Positions 49,001-57,099 of a stretch of DNA of 64,000 nt are shown here, piece by piece (position 1 is the stretch's first letter; each line of letters opens with the position of its first letter). Where the stretch lies: contig CAUJNA010000465.1 in NCBI GenBank assembly GCA_963377175.1, positions 28,501-92,500 of the forward strand. Direction: 5' to 3'. This DNA comes from Effrenium voratum (Eukaryota > Sar > Dinophyceae > Suessiales > Symbiodiniaceae). The notes beneath the pieces were generated by a model that did no database searches, was not told where the DNA came from, and saw nothing but the letters and a program-made list of their open reading frames with translations. Made by a program: the position numbers and the translations under genes.

Positions 49001-49051
49001 CAGCAGGAGCAAGAGAGCTTTCAGGAATTCGACACCACCCTCAATGCCTAA
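36078..49051 (+). CDS. AGC-family protein kinase catalytic subunit (PKA/PKG type), 19 exons, 5' end incomplete
   Basis: A Ser/Thr kinase that would phosphorylate proteins in response to cyclic-nucleotide signalling if it is a PKA catalytic subunit. All catalytic landmarks are present in order: Gly loop [13 protein letters not shown] lysine, C-helix Glu (KAEKQIM), YRDLKPEN catalytic loop, DFGFAK, activation loop TWTLCGTPE with the expected phospho-Thr, APE, DWWALG, then the AGC tail ([12 protein letters not shown]) and a terminal FQEF hydrophobic motif. Joined exons give 342 codons plus stop in one frame; animal PKA catalytic subunits are about 350 residues, so only the amino end is missing. 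No cyclic-nucleotide-binding domain is visible upstream, which favours PKA over PKG. Of 18 introns, 8 begin GT, 8 GC and 2 GA; 16 end AG|G. Sizes run from 44 to 5,526 nt. Confidence 0.93.
36239..36293 (+). CDS. kinase exon 2: ATP-anchoring lysine
   Basis: Encodes [18 protein letters not shown]; the Lys of ALKIL is the ATP-phosphate-binding lysine. The preceding intron is 56 nt (GA...AG|G); the following donor is GC. Confidence 0.93.
36343..36435 (+). CDS. kinase exon 3: C-helix
   Basis: Encodes [18 protein letters not shown], then [13 protein letters not shown]. The Glu of KAEKQ is the C-helix glutamate. The preceding intron is 49 nt; the following donor is GT and opens the 5.5-kb intron 3. 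Confidence 0.95.
37143..37275 (-). repeat. 36-bp minisatellite, locus 2 (inverted)
   Basis: Three to four copies of the reverse complement of the unit at 9.77 kb, for example TTTCGTGGCAGGCGCGGCAC then TTTCGCAAGGTC. It abuts the GATA/GAAA tract. Confidence 0.85.
37280..39568. repeat. GAAA / GATA / GA purine-rich microsatellite, 2.3 kb
   Basis: Starts with GATA units, passes through a mostly purine GAAA part (about 37,305-37,980), then GATA/GACA units with GA runs (for example 38,268-38,302), and ends with GAAA-like sequence. It is a candidate for triplex-forming DNA. Frames on the complementary strand ([12 protein letters not shown]) are artefacts. Confidence 0.95.
39570..39601 (+). repeat. 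32-bp hairpin-bearing terminus, left copy
   Basis: Contains CCGGC-TTC-GCCGG, a 5-bp stem with a 3-nt loop. It matches the reverse complement of 44,047-44,078 at 30 of 32 positions. Confidence 0.85.
39718..39840 (+). repeat. degenerate telomere-like GGTTAGGGTTAG stretch
   Basis: Several GTTAGGGTTAG and GAGGTTAGGGTTGG units, interrupted. Plant-type and dinoflagellate telomeres are usually TTTAGGG, so this is a TTAGGG-like variant or chance G-rich repeat. Confidence 0.5.
40820..41460. repeat. CTAG-rich degenerate repeat (GCTAGCTAGT)
   Basis: Dense TAGCTAG, AGCTAGTT and GTTAGC words, many self-complementary. No coding potential is seen. Confidence 0.6.
41962..42017 (+). CDS. kinase exon 4: hinge
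   Basis: Encodes [18 protein letters not shown]; the [11 protein letters not shown] segment is the kinase hinge and following helix. Acceptor AG|G; donor GT after two bases of a Ser codon. Confidence 0.94.
43552..43604 (+). CDS. kinase exon 5
   Basis: Encodes [17 protein letters not shown], the PKA-like R-x-GR-L/F-x-N-D-x-x-R-F-Y block. Acceptor AG|G, donor GC. Confidence 0.94.
43684..43708 (+). CDS. kinase exon 6 (25-nt micro-exon)
   Basis: Encodes AEEIVLVF, equivalent to the E-helix AEIVLAFEYLH. It is flanked by introns of 79 and 78 nt. The acceptor is AG|C, one of two exceptions; the donor is GC. Confidence 0.85.
43787..43831 (+). CDS. kinase exon 7: catalytic loop
   Basis: Encodes [15 protein letters not shown], with the catalytic Asp in YRDLK. 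It ends within the PEN Glu codon; GC donor. Confidence 0.95.
44047..44078 (-). repeat. 32-bp hairpin-bearing terminus, right copy
   Basis: Inverted partner of 39,570-39,601 (30 of 32 positions match). It sits immediately before the pyrimidine tract. Confidence 0.85.
44095..45060. repeat. CTTT / CTAT pyrimidine-rich microsatellite
   Basis: CTTT units, then CT and CCTCTTT units, then CTAT units. This is the complementary sequence class to 37.28-39.57 kb. Phe/Leu/Ser-rich frames are artefacts. Confidence 0.95.
45070..45182 (+). repeat. 36-bp minisatellite, locus 3
   Basis: About three copies of CTTGCGAAAGTGCTGCGCCT followed by GCCACGAAATCTG, mirroring locus 2 at the far end of the left arm. 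Confidence 0.85.
45690..45858. repeat. dispersed CGTGCGCCGGTGGGATT repeat
   Basis: The GTGCGCCGGTGGGAT word occurs three times, at about 45,700, 45,756 and 45,840. A degenerate form with the same spacing lies between the last two. Confidence 0.6.
45895..46018. repeat. AGT/GTA trinucleotide microsatellite
   Basis: AGTAGT run, interrupted by GGCAGC units in its first half and pure at about 45,943-46,005. Poly-Ser, poly-Val and poly-Tyr/Thr frames are artefacts. Confidence 0.95.
46212..46275 (+). CDS. kinase exon 8: DFG motif
   Basis: Encodes [20 protein letters not shown] and one more Ile. The Asn completes PEN and the DFG Asp binds Mg. Acceptor AG|G, donor GT. Confidence 0.96.
46335..46375 (+). 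CDS. kinase exon 9: activation loop
   Basis: Encodes [13 protein letters not shown]. The second Thr of TWTLCGTPE is the PKA activation-loop phosphothreonine position. Preceded by a 59-nt intron; donor GT within the following Glu codon. Confidence 0.95.
46454..46496 (+). CDS. kinase exon 10: APE motif
   Basis: Encodes [14 protein letters not shown]. Acceptor AG|G; donor GC chosen because it keeps the frame and matches the local splice rule. Confidence 0.94.
46577..46625 (+). CDS. kinase exon 11: F-helix
   Basis: Encodes [16 protein letters not shown]. The Asp of DWW is the conserved F-helix aspartate. The donor is GA (GACTGC), forced by the frame. An acceptor three bases later, with an upstream GA donor, would give KAVDWW instead of KGVDWW. 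Confidence 0.93.
46626..47829 (+). other. kinase intron 11 (1,204 nt)
   Basis: Unremarkable sequence without long repeats, except CAGG runs near 47,398-47,425. No nested gene is recognised. Confidence 0.8.
47830..47876 (+). CDS. kinase exon 12
   Basis: Encodes [16 protein letters not shown], the AGC-kinase YPPF block after the F-helix. Acceptor AG|G, donor GC; the next intron is only 44 nt. Confidence 0.94.
47921..47971 (+). CDS. kinase exon 13
   Basis: Encodes [17 protein letters not shown], matching the PKA I-x-x-G-x-x-x-FP block. Donor GT. Confidence 0.94.
48029..48084 (+). CDS. kinase exon 14: H/I helices
   Basis: Encodes [18 protein letters not shown], including the conserved Arg of the D-x-T-x-R-x-G motif. 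Acceptor AG|G; donor GT. Confidence 0.95.
48147..48186 (+). CDS. kinase exon 15
   Basis: Encodes [14 protein letters not shown], the domain-ending I-K-x-H-x-W/F block of AGC kinases. Donor GT. Confidence 0.95.
48349..48379 (+). CDS. kinase exon 16
   Basis: Encodes [10 protein letters not shown], equivalent to the PKA D-W-x-x-x-Y-x-x start of the C-tail. The donor is GC. Confidence 0.85.
48492..48558 (+). CDS. kinase exon 17: AGC tail
   Basis: Encodes [17 protein letters not shown] then TSMFE, the AP-F-P and D-T-S-x-F tail elements. The acceptor is AG|C, selected because only it keeps the frame with exon 16. Confidence 0.85.
48861..48924 (+). CDS. kinase exon 18: AGC tail
   Basis: Encodes [18 protein letters not shown] then SCTD. 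An in-frame TAG follows two codons into the next intron (48,928-48,930), so reading through would end the protein here. Confidence 0.85.
49007..49051 (+). CDS. kinase exon 19: hydrophobic motif and stop
   Basis: Encodes [14 protein letters not shown] and TAA. FQEF fits the AGC hydrophobic motif F-x-x-F. It follows a pyrimidine-rich stretch and GCAGCAG. The acceptor may be three bases upstream or downstream of the repeated CAG. Confidence 0.75.
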   Translation, partial: EQESFQEFDTTLNA

Positions 49052-50380
49052 GAAACGAAAGCAAAGAGCAGATCAAACAAAGCTCAGATTGCTGTATTGC
49101 TTCTTATCGATAGAGCCCTGCTTGCGACTGTGTTTCTTTGGGAGTTTCGGGCAGATTTCAAGGCTCGATTAAGATAAATATGTACTGTATGTTCTCAGCC
49201 TGACAATTTGGCGACGCCCCTCGCATGTTTGCATCCTTGCGATGCCGGTCTGACATCCCAAAGGGATAGACAAGAAAGGCATTAGCATCAGCCTACGTAG
49301 GAAATTCAGGGCCCTCAAGAAAGAGAGTCTGCTGCCTGTGTTCAAAAATGAGACCTTGCAAAGCACAAGCTGATTTTTCACACAGACACGCTGCTTATTC
49401 TCCAAGCACCTCGGCGTTTTTCAGACCTGCAAGAGCACGATGTTGGGTTCAATGCGCTGCGTTTGTGGCTGCAAGCAGCGGCGCATGAGGAGACTGTTGT
49501 GCTTGTAACAATCTCAGTCATGTCAATGGATAGATACAAGCAGCAATGCAACATCGAGCTGGCAAGGCTTTGAAATGAGGATTACATAAATAAGATTTTC
49601 AGTGTTTTGCTTCCAGTAGTTTGCAAGCCTGGCAAGCCTGCGTTCATGGGGCCTGGGACTTAGCCAACATAGTGCCCAACATAGTGCCCAACATAGTGCC
49701 CAACATAGTGCCCAACATAGTGCCCAACATAGTGCTCCAGTCAAGAGTCTGCGTGGCAGCTTTGAAGACGTCAACGCTTAGTGGTCCTTGCCAGGCATGG
49801 TGTCATCAAGGCGGGAGGAGACATGGACAGATACCTGCAACTGTTGTGAAACTCTTCCACACCCTGAGGCCTGCCGTAGCATCCCTAGCTATGGCCGTTC
49901 CTTGTTCACGTTCAGCTTTCTTCCCGATGCCCATAATTCTCAGCCAAGCTGATGCCCGAATCCTGAATATGGGATCGTGGTCTCACATTCATTTAGAGTG
50001 CTTGATAGCAGTGCCTCGGCGGTAATCACAAGCCCATTGTCCACTTACGCTGGTGAGACCAGCGCTGCTGACCCCGCTTATCCAGTGACTATGATCATGT
50101 GTCATGACAAGTCTCGACAACAGCTGGCAGCTGTTGCTTAGACCAACGGACAGCCGTGACCAGTTTCATTCCAACGGCACACCCTGAGCTTGCCCACCGA
50201 ACAACAAATTGATGTGCAAAGGGGAGGCGTCAGTGCAACAGCCTTGCTGCACAGATCCGCCGATGGCAGAGACGGGCAGGCGCGTTTCGGCCAACCTTGA
50301 GTGAGATTGCCTGTCAAAATTGCCGCTTAAGCACAGTGTTGCTTTCCTGTTGAAGAAAAGGTCCCCGGAGTTCTGTCCCA
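49052..50380. other. downstream flank; possible stray exons
   Basis: The plus-strand frame at about 49,427-49,573 (ALRLWLQAAAHEETVVLVTI, with more residues either side) looks like coding sequence preceded by a CAG acceptor, but the family is unknown. 49,665-49,736 is a 12-bp repeat (ACATAGTGCCCA) in six copies. Nothing else is recognised. Confidence 0.35.
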
Positions 50381-50384
50381 CTGA

Positions 50385-51080
50385 GGCTTCTTGTTTTCTT
50401 GCTTTTGCTCGCTCTCTTTCACGGGACTTGGGTAGGTGCCTTGGGTTCGCCTCCGTTACCTTGCTGGGGATGTTGCAACTTCCTCTGTTGTTTTGGGACA
50501 GGTCCCCAGAAAAAAGTGATGGATGCGGGTGCTACTGATGAAATCCAGCGCTGTGCTGCTGCTGCTTCTCGCCTTTTTCCTGTTTAGATTCTTTCCTGTA
50601 AGGCCCCACAGGCCTTGAGGAGGCACCTTGGGCTTGCCTTTGTTTGTTCATTCTGTTTTCCCTTTTTGTGGATGGGTCGCCAGAAGTCATGAATGGGGGG
50701 TGCTACTGACGCAATCAGAATCTGTCCTGCTGTCGCGTGCGTGCATCAGTAGCTTTCAAAAGAAGAGGAAGTTGCAAACAAAAACTACACACGCCACAGA
50801 CAGGGAAAAGAAAGCCAACACACGGAGCCAACGTACAGAAGCTCCCGGCTCCAGTCCCGCGGGGACCTTTTTAAAAGGAAGAATGCAAACAGAAGATAAA
50901 ACTTTCTCATGCTGATGCGTCTTGCTCGTTTTGCCAGCGTTCCTTCACGGAGCTTGAGCAGGGGCCTCCGGTTTGCCTTTGTTTGTTCAAGTGTTTGTCC
51001 CTAGCTGGGGATGTGCTGTTGCTTGTTCGCAACGTCGTCGTTTTCTTTTGGACAGGCCACCTCTGATTTTGTAATAACCA
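50385..51080. repeat. three diverged copies of a ~250-300-bp repeat
   Basis: Copies near 50,400-50,580, 50,605-50,770 and 50,935-51,080 share GGTGCCTTGGGTTCGCCT-like starts, TTTGTTTGTTCA..., GGGGATGTTGC and a GACAGG/TCGCCAGAA segment with GGGTGCTACTGA. No gene is recognised. Confidence 0.5.
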
Positions 51081-51469
51081 AAGGTGAGCAGCCCAAAAGC
51101 CCAAAAACTGACTCTGAACTGTGAGCATGCCTGCCCAGGGCTTTTGACTTGCGCGTGCGTTGCAAAGGGGAGGGAGGCATGGTGGGGAAGGAGCGTTAGC
51201 GGCAAAATTACCGTTGTTTAGTTTAGGTAGGAGTGTTTCACGAAGAAACGATACGGGGCGTCCAAAGAAACGTTACCCCAGAACAGGGGACAAACTGGAA
51301 AAAAAACATGGGACGTCCAAACATACACCCAGACAAGCAAATTTGGCGTGGCCCCCTTGATCTAGATAGGGATGTGACCGCATCCCACTCTTGAGTGCTG
51401 TGGCGAATTGAATGCGTTCTTTTTTCCCCAAACAGCGAAGCATTGGGGTTCTAACTTGAGGTATAGAGA

Positions 51470-52300
51470 ATGGGAAAGTGTGACGCCGATTCCGGGGTCC
51501 TGTTTCTGCTTGTCTTCCTGTCTCCCAGTCTCTCCGGTCAGATGCCAGATGCTGTGACGCCGGCTCCAGGGTTGTGTCTCCCGCTTGTCCCTGTGTCTCC
51601 CAGTCTCTGTCAGATGCCAGATGCTGTGACGCCGGCTTGTCTCCCTGTGTCTGCCAGTCTCTGCGGTCACATGCCAGATACTGTGACGCCGGCTCCGGGG
51701 TGGTGTCTCCCGCTTGTCTCCCTGTCTCCCAGTCTCTGCGGTCAGATGCCAGATGCTGTGGCGCGTCTCCCGCTTGTCTCCCTGTGTCTCCCAAGGTCTC
51801 TGCGGTCAGACGCCACATGCTGTGACGCTGGCTCCGGGGTGGTGTCTCCGTCTCTGCGGTCAGATGCCAGATGCTGTGACGCCGGCTCGTGTCTCCCGCT
51901 TGTCTCCCTGTCTCCCAGTCTCTCCATTCAAAGGCCAGATGCTGTGACGCTGGCTGCGGGGTTGTGTCTCCCGCTTGTCTCCCTGTGTCTCTCAAGGTCT
52001 CTGCGGTGCCAGATGCTGTGACGCTGGCTGCGGGGTCGTGTCTCCCGATTGTCTCCCTGTGTCTCCCAGTGTCTGCGGTCAGATGTCGTGTCTCCCGCTT
52101 GTCTCCCTGTCTCCCAGTCTCTCATTGAAAGGCCAGATGCTGTGACGCTGGCTGCGGGGTGTGTCTCCCGCTTGTCTCCCTGTGTCTCTCAAGGTCTCTG
52201 CGGTGCCAGATGCTGTGACGCTGGCTGCCGGGTCGTGTCTCCCAGTCTCCGCGGTCAGACGCCAGATGCTGTGACGCTGGCTCCGCGTCGTGCCTCCTGT
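51470..52300. repeat. ~80-bp minisatellite (CAGATGCTGTGACGCTGGCT)
   Basis: About twelve copies of CAGATGCTGTGACGCTGGCT, then GCGGGGTTGTGTCTCCCGC, then TTGTCTCCCTGTGTCTCCCA, then GTCTCTGCGGTCAGATGC, with internal deletions. A lone copy lies at about 263-300. Confidence 0.9.
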
Positions 52301-52659
52301 CTCCTAATGCTTATAGCCCTCAACAGGGTCCCGGGCTAAACCAACTGAAGCTGCTTCTTCCTTGCGAGTTTTGGGGCTGGGCTGTTTTCCTGCTTACAGC
52401 CCTCGACAGGAAAATTGAAGGTCCCGGGCAAAACCAACTGAACCTGTTTCTTCTTACCCTGAAATGGCTTGCTTGGCATCCAGTAACCGGCATTCGGCTC
52501 CCTTCGGCTCCCTTCGGCTCACGTGGCAGCAGCTCGCAAGCGCAATTGAGAAGCATCAAGCTAGAAACATAGATTCGGCAAGTCAGCAGGAACCACTTGC
52601 AACATGCTTCGCAATGGGGAAAGGGCATGTCGCAGATTTTGCTGTTAGCCTGTGTGCAA

Positions 52660-54035
52660 AGGATGTGCCTCTCTCTTGGCCCAGCGCAGGTTTGCATCCT
52701 TGTGGAGCATCGTTGGAGCTAGAAGCAAGCAATGTCGAGCCTTATTTTTTCTCGATAAACAAACAAATCGTGACATCCGGCTGATTGCTTTGCTCAGGAA
52801 ACTGAGCTCCTTTTTAGAAGCCAGTGCCGCACTTCTTGGTCAAGCACAGGTTTGCATCCTTGTGGCGCACCAGCAGGGCCCTGTCGAGCCTTTAATATGT
52901 CTATGATTCTCGATAAAAAACAAAAATATAGTGACATCCGGCTGATTGCTTTTTGGAAGCCAGTGCCGCACTTCTTGGCGAAGTGCAGGTTTGCATCCTT
53001 GTGGTGCACCAGCAGAGCCCTGCCGAGCCTTAAATATGTAGACTGGTTTCGATAGACAAATACGGCGGACACAGAGCTGCTTTTTGGAAGCCAGCGCCGC
53101 ACTTCTTGGTCAAGTGCAAGTTTGCATCCTTGTGGCGCATGCTGAGCTCGAGCCTTAAATGCTTGGCCAAGCGCAGGTTTGCATCCTTGTGGCGCATCAG
53201 CTGAACAAATACCGTGACATCCGGCTGATACTGAGCTGCTTTGTGGAAGCCAGCGCCGCACTTCTTGGTCAAGCGCAGGTTTGCATCCTTGTGGCGCATC
53301 AGCAGGGCCCCTGTGTCCATTTTTCTTGATAACCAAATATACATCCGCCTGATTGCTTTGCTCAGGGTTCTGAGCTGCTTTTTGGAAGCCAGTGCCGCAC
53401 TTCTTGGCCAAGTGCAAGTTTGCATCCTTGCGTGGCGCATCAGCAGAGATCTGTCAAGCCTTAAAATATGTACTTTTGTTCAGCAGAGCTGTCGAGCCTT
53501 AAATCTGTATATTGTTCTCGATAAACAAATATACCGTGACATCTGCCTGATTGCTTTGCTCAGGCTTCTTTTTGGAAGCCAGTGCCGCACTTCTTAGTCA
53601 AGTGCAGGTTTCTGGCGCATCAGCAGAGCCCTGTCGAGCCTTTCAACAAGAAAGGATGCTCGAACTACAGTGATGCTACCAAGAGGAGACTAGAAGATGG
53701 GTGGCCCGAAAGCATGAGCAGCGCGCGGCGCCAAGTAATCCTAGCAAGTTCTCTGCGCAAGTTCCTCTGAGCAAGTTGTTGGCGCGAGTTCCTTTGACCA
53801 AGTTCTCCAGGCAAGTTCTTGGCACAAATTATCTGAGCAAGTTCTCTCAGCAACTTGAACCCTGAGCAAAGCAATCAGGCGGATGTCACGGTATTTGTTT
53901 ATCGAAAACAACAGTACATATTTAAGGCTCGGCAGGGCTCTGCTGATGCGCCAGAATGCAAACCTGCACCTGACCAACAAGTGCGGTGCTTCCAAAAAGC
54001 AGCTCAGAATCCTGAGCAAAGTATTTGTTTCTCGA
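52660..54035. repeat. ~120-190-bp tandem repeat with one inverted terminal copy
   Basis: Six or more direct copies carry GAAGCCAGTGCCGCACTTCT, then TGGTCAAGCGCAGGTTTGCA, then TCCTTGTGGCGCATCAGCAG, plus a GATAAACAAATATACCGTGA segment. Direct cores begin near 52,807, 52,957, 53,078, 53,235, 53,379 and 53,571. 53,855-54,035 is the same unit as reverse complement. Between them, 53,742-53,865 is a separate AGCAAGTTCTC short repeat. Confidence 0.85.
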
Positions 54036-54389
54036 GAACGAAATGGACACATTTACTGCGACGCTTTTTCCTCACCTATGCAATCCAGTCCCACTGACAA
54101 ACGAAACGCATTTTGCTGAAGCATTTCACACCTGGCAAGGTCGCAGCTTTGACATATCTCGTTGCCTCCTGACAGAAGGGTTGAAGACAGATGTCTCAGC
54201 CTTGTTTCCACATATTCCGCAACATGGACGCTGCTGTTTTGCACGTGTCTGAAAGTGCCAGGGCTTGCAAGTGCGAGGGCTCAAGGGTTTTCATGGCTGG
54301 ACGTCGTAAGGTGCCATCCTCTGAGGCGCTAGCTTCCCTACAGTCTCTGGACCCATAGAACACCAAAGCGGTCAACGTGAGCCGTATTG

Positions 54390-55873
54390 CATGGCGCTTG
54401 CGCTAGCCTCCCGCAGTGAGTCTTTTTGGAAATCCGAGCAATTCCATTTCATTCTCGCAATCAACGTTCTTTTTGCGAGACCTCGACTTGAATTTGGCAG
54501 CTCCGGGCGAGATTCGGATTTACTTGCTCGCAGCATACGTGGCTTGTCGGGAAAACCAAGCTGCAGGGATGTGCTGATAGCATCAAGACCAACACGTGCT
54601 ACAGACATGGCCCACCCATTTCTTCTTTGACGACACAGCTTCGCCTCCACTACGCCTTGAACATCGGTTCCGAGCGTGGCGAACTCCCCAGCAACATTAC
54701 GGAATGGCGGCTCTGGTGCTCAATGTGGTGATTGCAACAAGGAGGCACGGTCATGGCCATGTTTCGACATGTTCGGTGGCTCTATAATCTAATAAGAGTT
54801 TCCAACGCCGCCGCCGTGTTTGATGCTTTCTTTTTGGGGTCCCATCAACAAGAGCCGTTTCGCCAATCGCAGAGTGGCTTGGTGGTTTCCTGGTTACTTG
54901 CTCTTGGTGATCTGCTGCTATCGCAGAAAACGACGAGCGAACACACAGTCAAGCAGGCGTGCTTATCATCTTGTTGCATCGTAAGGGAGGGGGTCCGCTC
55001 CAAGGTTTTTCTCACCGGTTTCCAGAAAGAACTGTCCTGGAAGTATAGCCTGGGTGAGTCGGGTCCCCAACCAAACCATTAGCTCGTAAAAGTTGTTTGC
55101 ATCGTCCCTGCACTTGTCGAGTTCTCCTCGAAAAACTTGGTTGATGCATAGGTGCTCCTGACATTTTGGAAAGAGTTCACGAACCCGGCCAGTTGATTAC
55201 AGTGCTGCTGGAGCTGAGTGAACGCAAGGCCCAGAAGTTGTTGCCAGCGGCGTGCGTTGGAATGACGGCCGCCGGTCGTTCACCACACATGTGAACACCA
55301 GTCTGCGAACCGTAAGCACCAACTCCAAGATGAACACGGCCAAGCTGGTGGTGTCCACTGTGCAGCCAGCATTGGTAAGTTGGGGCAAAGTTCTCACACG
55401 TTTCCGAGATGGAGCAGGGCTGGAGCTGACGTTCAAAGCCAAGCTTGTTCCAGAACGGAGCGGTGTTGGGCGCATGGAGCAAAGCCATGCGTTGGCCCTT
55501 GGGAGCACGCGGCGCGCTGGACACGAAAGAGATGAAGGCCCTGGATGACCAAGCTACTGCCGGCTCAAACACTGAGGATTTTCTGGAGGTGTGCCGGGTG
55601 ACAGAGGTGCGTGCCAAGCGGGCACCATTGCTGACGCTTGCCAATTTGGCGCGTGTGTCTGCGTTGCTAGGCGAGGATGTCCCGGCCGTAACGCTACAAG
55701 GCGCAGCTTGCTTTGCTTGTGGCAAGACCTTTAGCCGAGCTCGAGAAGAAGATAGCAACCAGAAGTGGCATGTGTCCAGTCTCGGCCGCAAGCTGCTGAG
55801 ACTGATGCGCAAGTTTCAGCAGAGTAGCGAGACGGCCACCAAATGCTGCGGTGATGGAAAAGCGCATAATTGA
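54390..55873 (+). pseudogene. unidentified coding-like block
   Basis: Several plus-strand stretches look like real protein in changing frames. These are about 54,605-54,700 (LRLHYALNIGSERGELPSNI), 55,151-55,245 (ILERVHEPGQLITVLLELSE), 55,258-55,375 (NDGRRSFTTHVNTSLRTVST) and 55,460-55,873 (GAWSKAMRWPLGARGALDTK through CFACGKTF to a stop). The last piece is the longest, over 130 codons with one CxxC. The breaks could be short introns or decay. I recognise no family. Confidence 0.4.
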
Positions 55874-55874
55874 G

Positions 55875-56615
55875 TGTCCGTACTACGAAAGGTCGAAACT
55901 TCCTTTGATTAATGCAGCTGTTAGCTTGATTCACCCCGAATCCGCGGGGCCTTCACTCTCGAACATGGCATTGACATGGAATTTTCTCCCCGAAGTCGAT
56001 GAACAATATCAATGCTTTTTCCCGGCGTCAAGGAGATGGATGGACCCGATGTGTCCTCTTCCCAAAAAGAGGGACTTCCTGCAGGGACATACATGGACTG
56101 ATTGTAACATAAGCTACTCAAGTTCGCACCTTGCGTGAAGGAGACAAGCCTTTTTTGGGTTATACAGACTTGTCATACCTTCTTGCTGTTTGGGGTCGAG
56201 GCTGGTGTAATTTAAAGAAAAGCATACTTCGCTTCGAGCAATCCCCACCCTCCACACTCACGAGCTTATGTCCGTGAACACGGTTGTGTGAATTCAAGCA
56301 TGGTTTTCGAGCGGCTTGGGGCCTATGACTGCTCCACAAGCTTTGCGTTGAGAGCCTTATCCACCTGTTTGCGTGTCAAACTCCACGTGTCTGCGAGCCG
56401 ATCTCGAGAACTCAAACATCGGTTCCGTTTCACAAAAGCCAAGCCCCTTCCAAAAAGTCCGACGGGGGATTACACGAAGTTGCTTATTCGCAACCCAAAG
56501 CAACACAAAAGCATCACCCTTTCCGAGCCTCAGGGCACACTCAAAACACGAAGGCGCCAACATGAAATGTAAACCCAACTCTTCGCCGGGCGGGGCATTA
56601 AGCAAAACCAGACTG
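55875..56615. other. no gene recognised
   Basis: No motif, repeat or splice pattern supports a feature here. Confidence 0.4.
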
Positions 56616-56617
56616 GC

Positions 56618-57097
56618 GAACTGCTCTGGCGGAATACTGGCGGGATCCACTGGCGAATACTGGCGAGCCGCTCCGGCTCGATACTGGCCGGATACTCGGC
56701 AGGATCCACCGGCAAGGGATACTCAGCGGATACTCGGCGGGATCCATTGGCGAGCTACTCTGGGATACTCAGCAGGATGCTCGGCGGGTGTTGTGGTGGG
56801 ATACTCGGCGGGATCCACTGGCGAGCTACTCTGGCGGGAAACTCGGCGGGATCCACTGGCGAGCTACTCTTGGATACTCAGCGGGACACTCGGCGGGATC
56901 CACTGGCGAGCCGCTCTGGCGGGATACTCGCCGGGGCCCACTGGCGAGCCGCTCTGGCGGGATACTGGGCGGGATCCACTGGCGAGCCGCTCTGGTGGGA
57001 TACTCGGCGGGACCCTAAAGCGGCGAGCTGCTCTGGCGGGATACTCGGCGGGATCCACTGGAGCTGCTCTGGCGGGATACTGGGCGGGGGCGTGGTG
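56618..57097. repeat. 39-bp minisatellite (GGGATACTCGGCGGGATCCA)
   Basis: About twelve copies of GGGATACTCGGCGGGATCCA followed by CTGGCGAGCCGCTCTGGCG. It translates to Trp/Tyr/Gly/Arg repeats that should not be taken as protein. Confidence 0.92.
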
Positions 57098-57099
57098 TA

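Noticed and set aside
49665..49736. Six 12-bp repeats considered as a CRISPR-like array
   Set aside because: No spacers between units; the setting is eukaryotic.
51362..52128. Repetitive frames suggestive of a repeat protein
   Set aside because: They follow the 80-bp minisatellite, with frames open on both strands and no start context or splice pattern.
55177..55812. 211-codon minus-strand frame
   Set aside because: The opposite strand has better protein character; this looks like a shadow.
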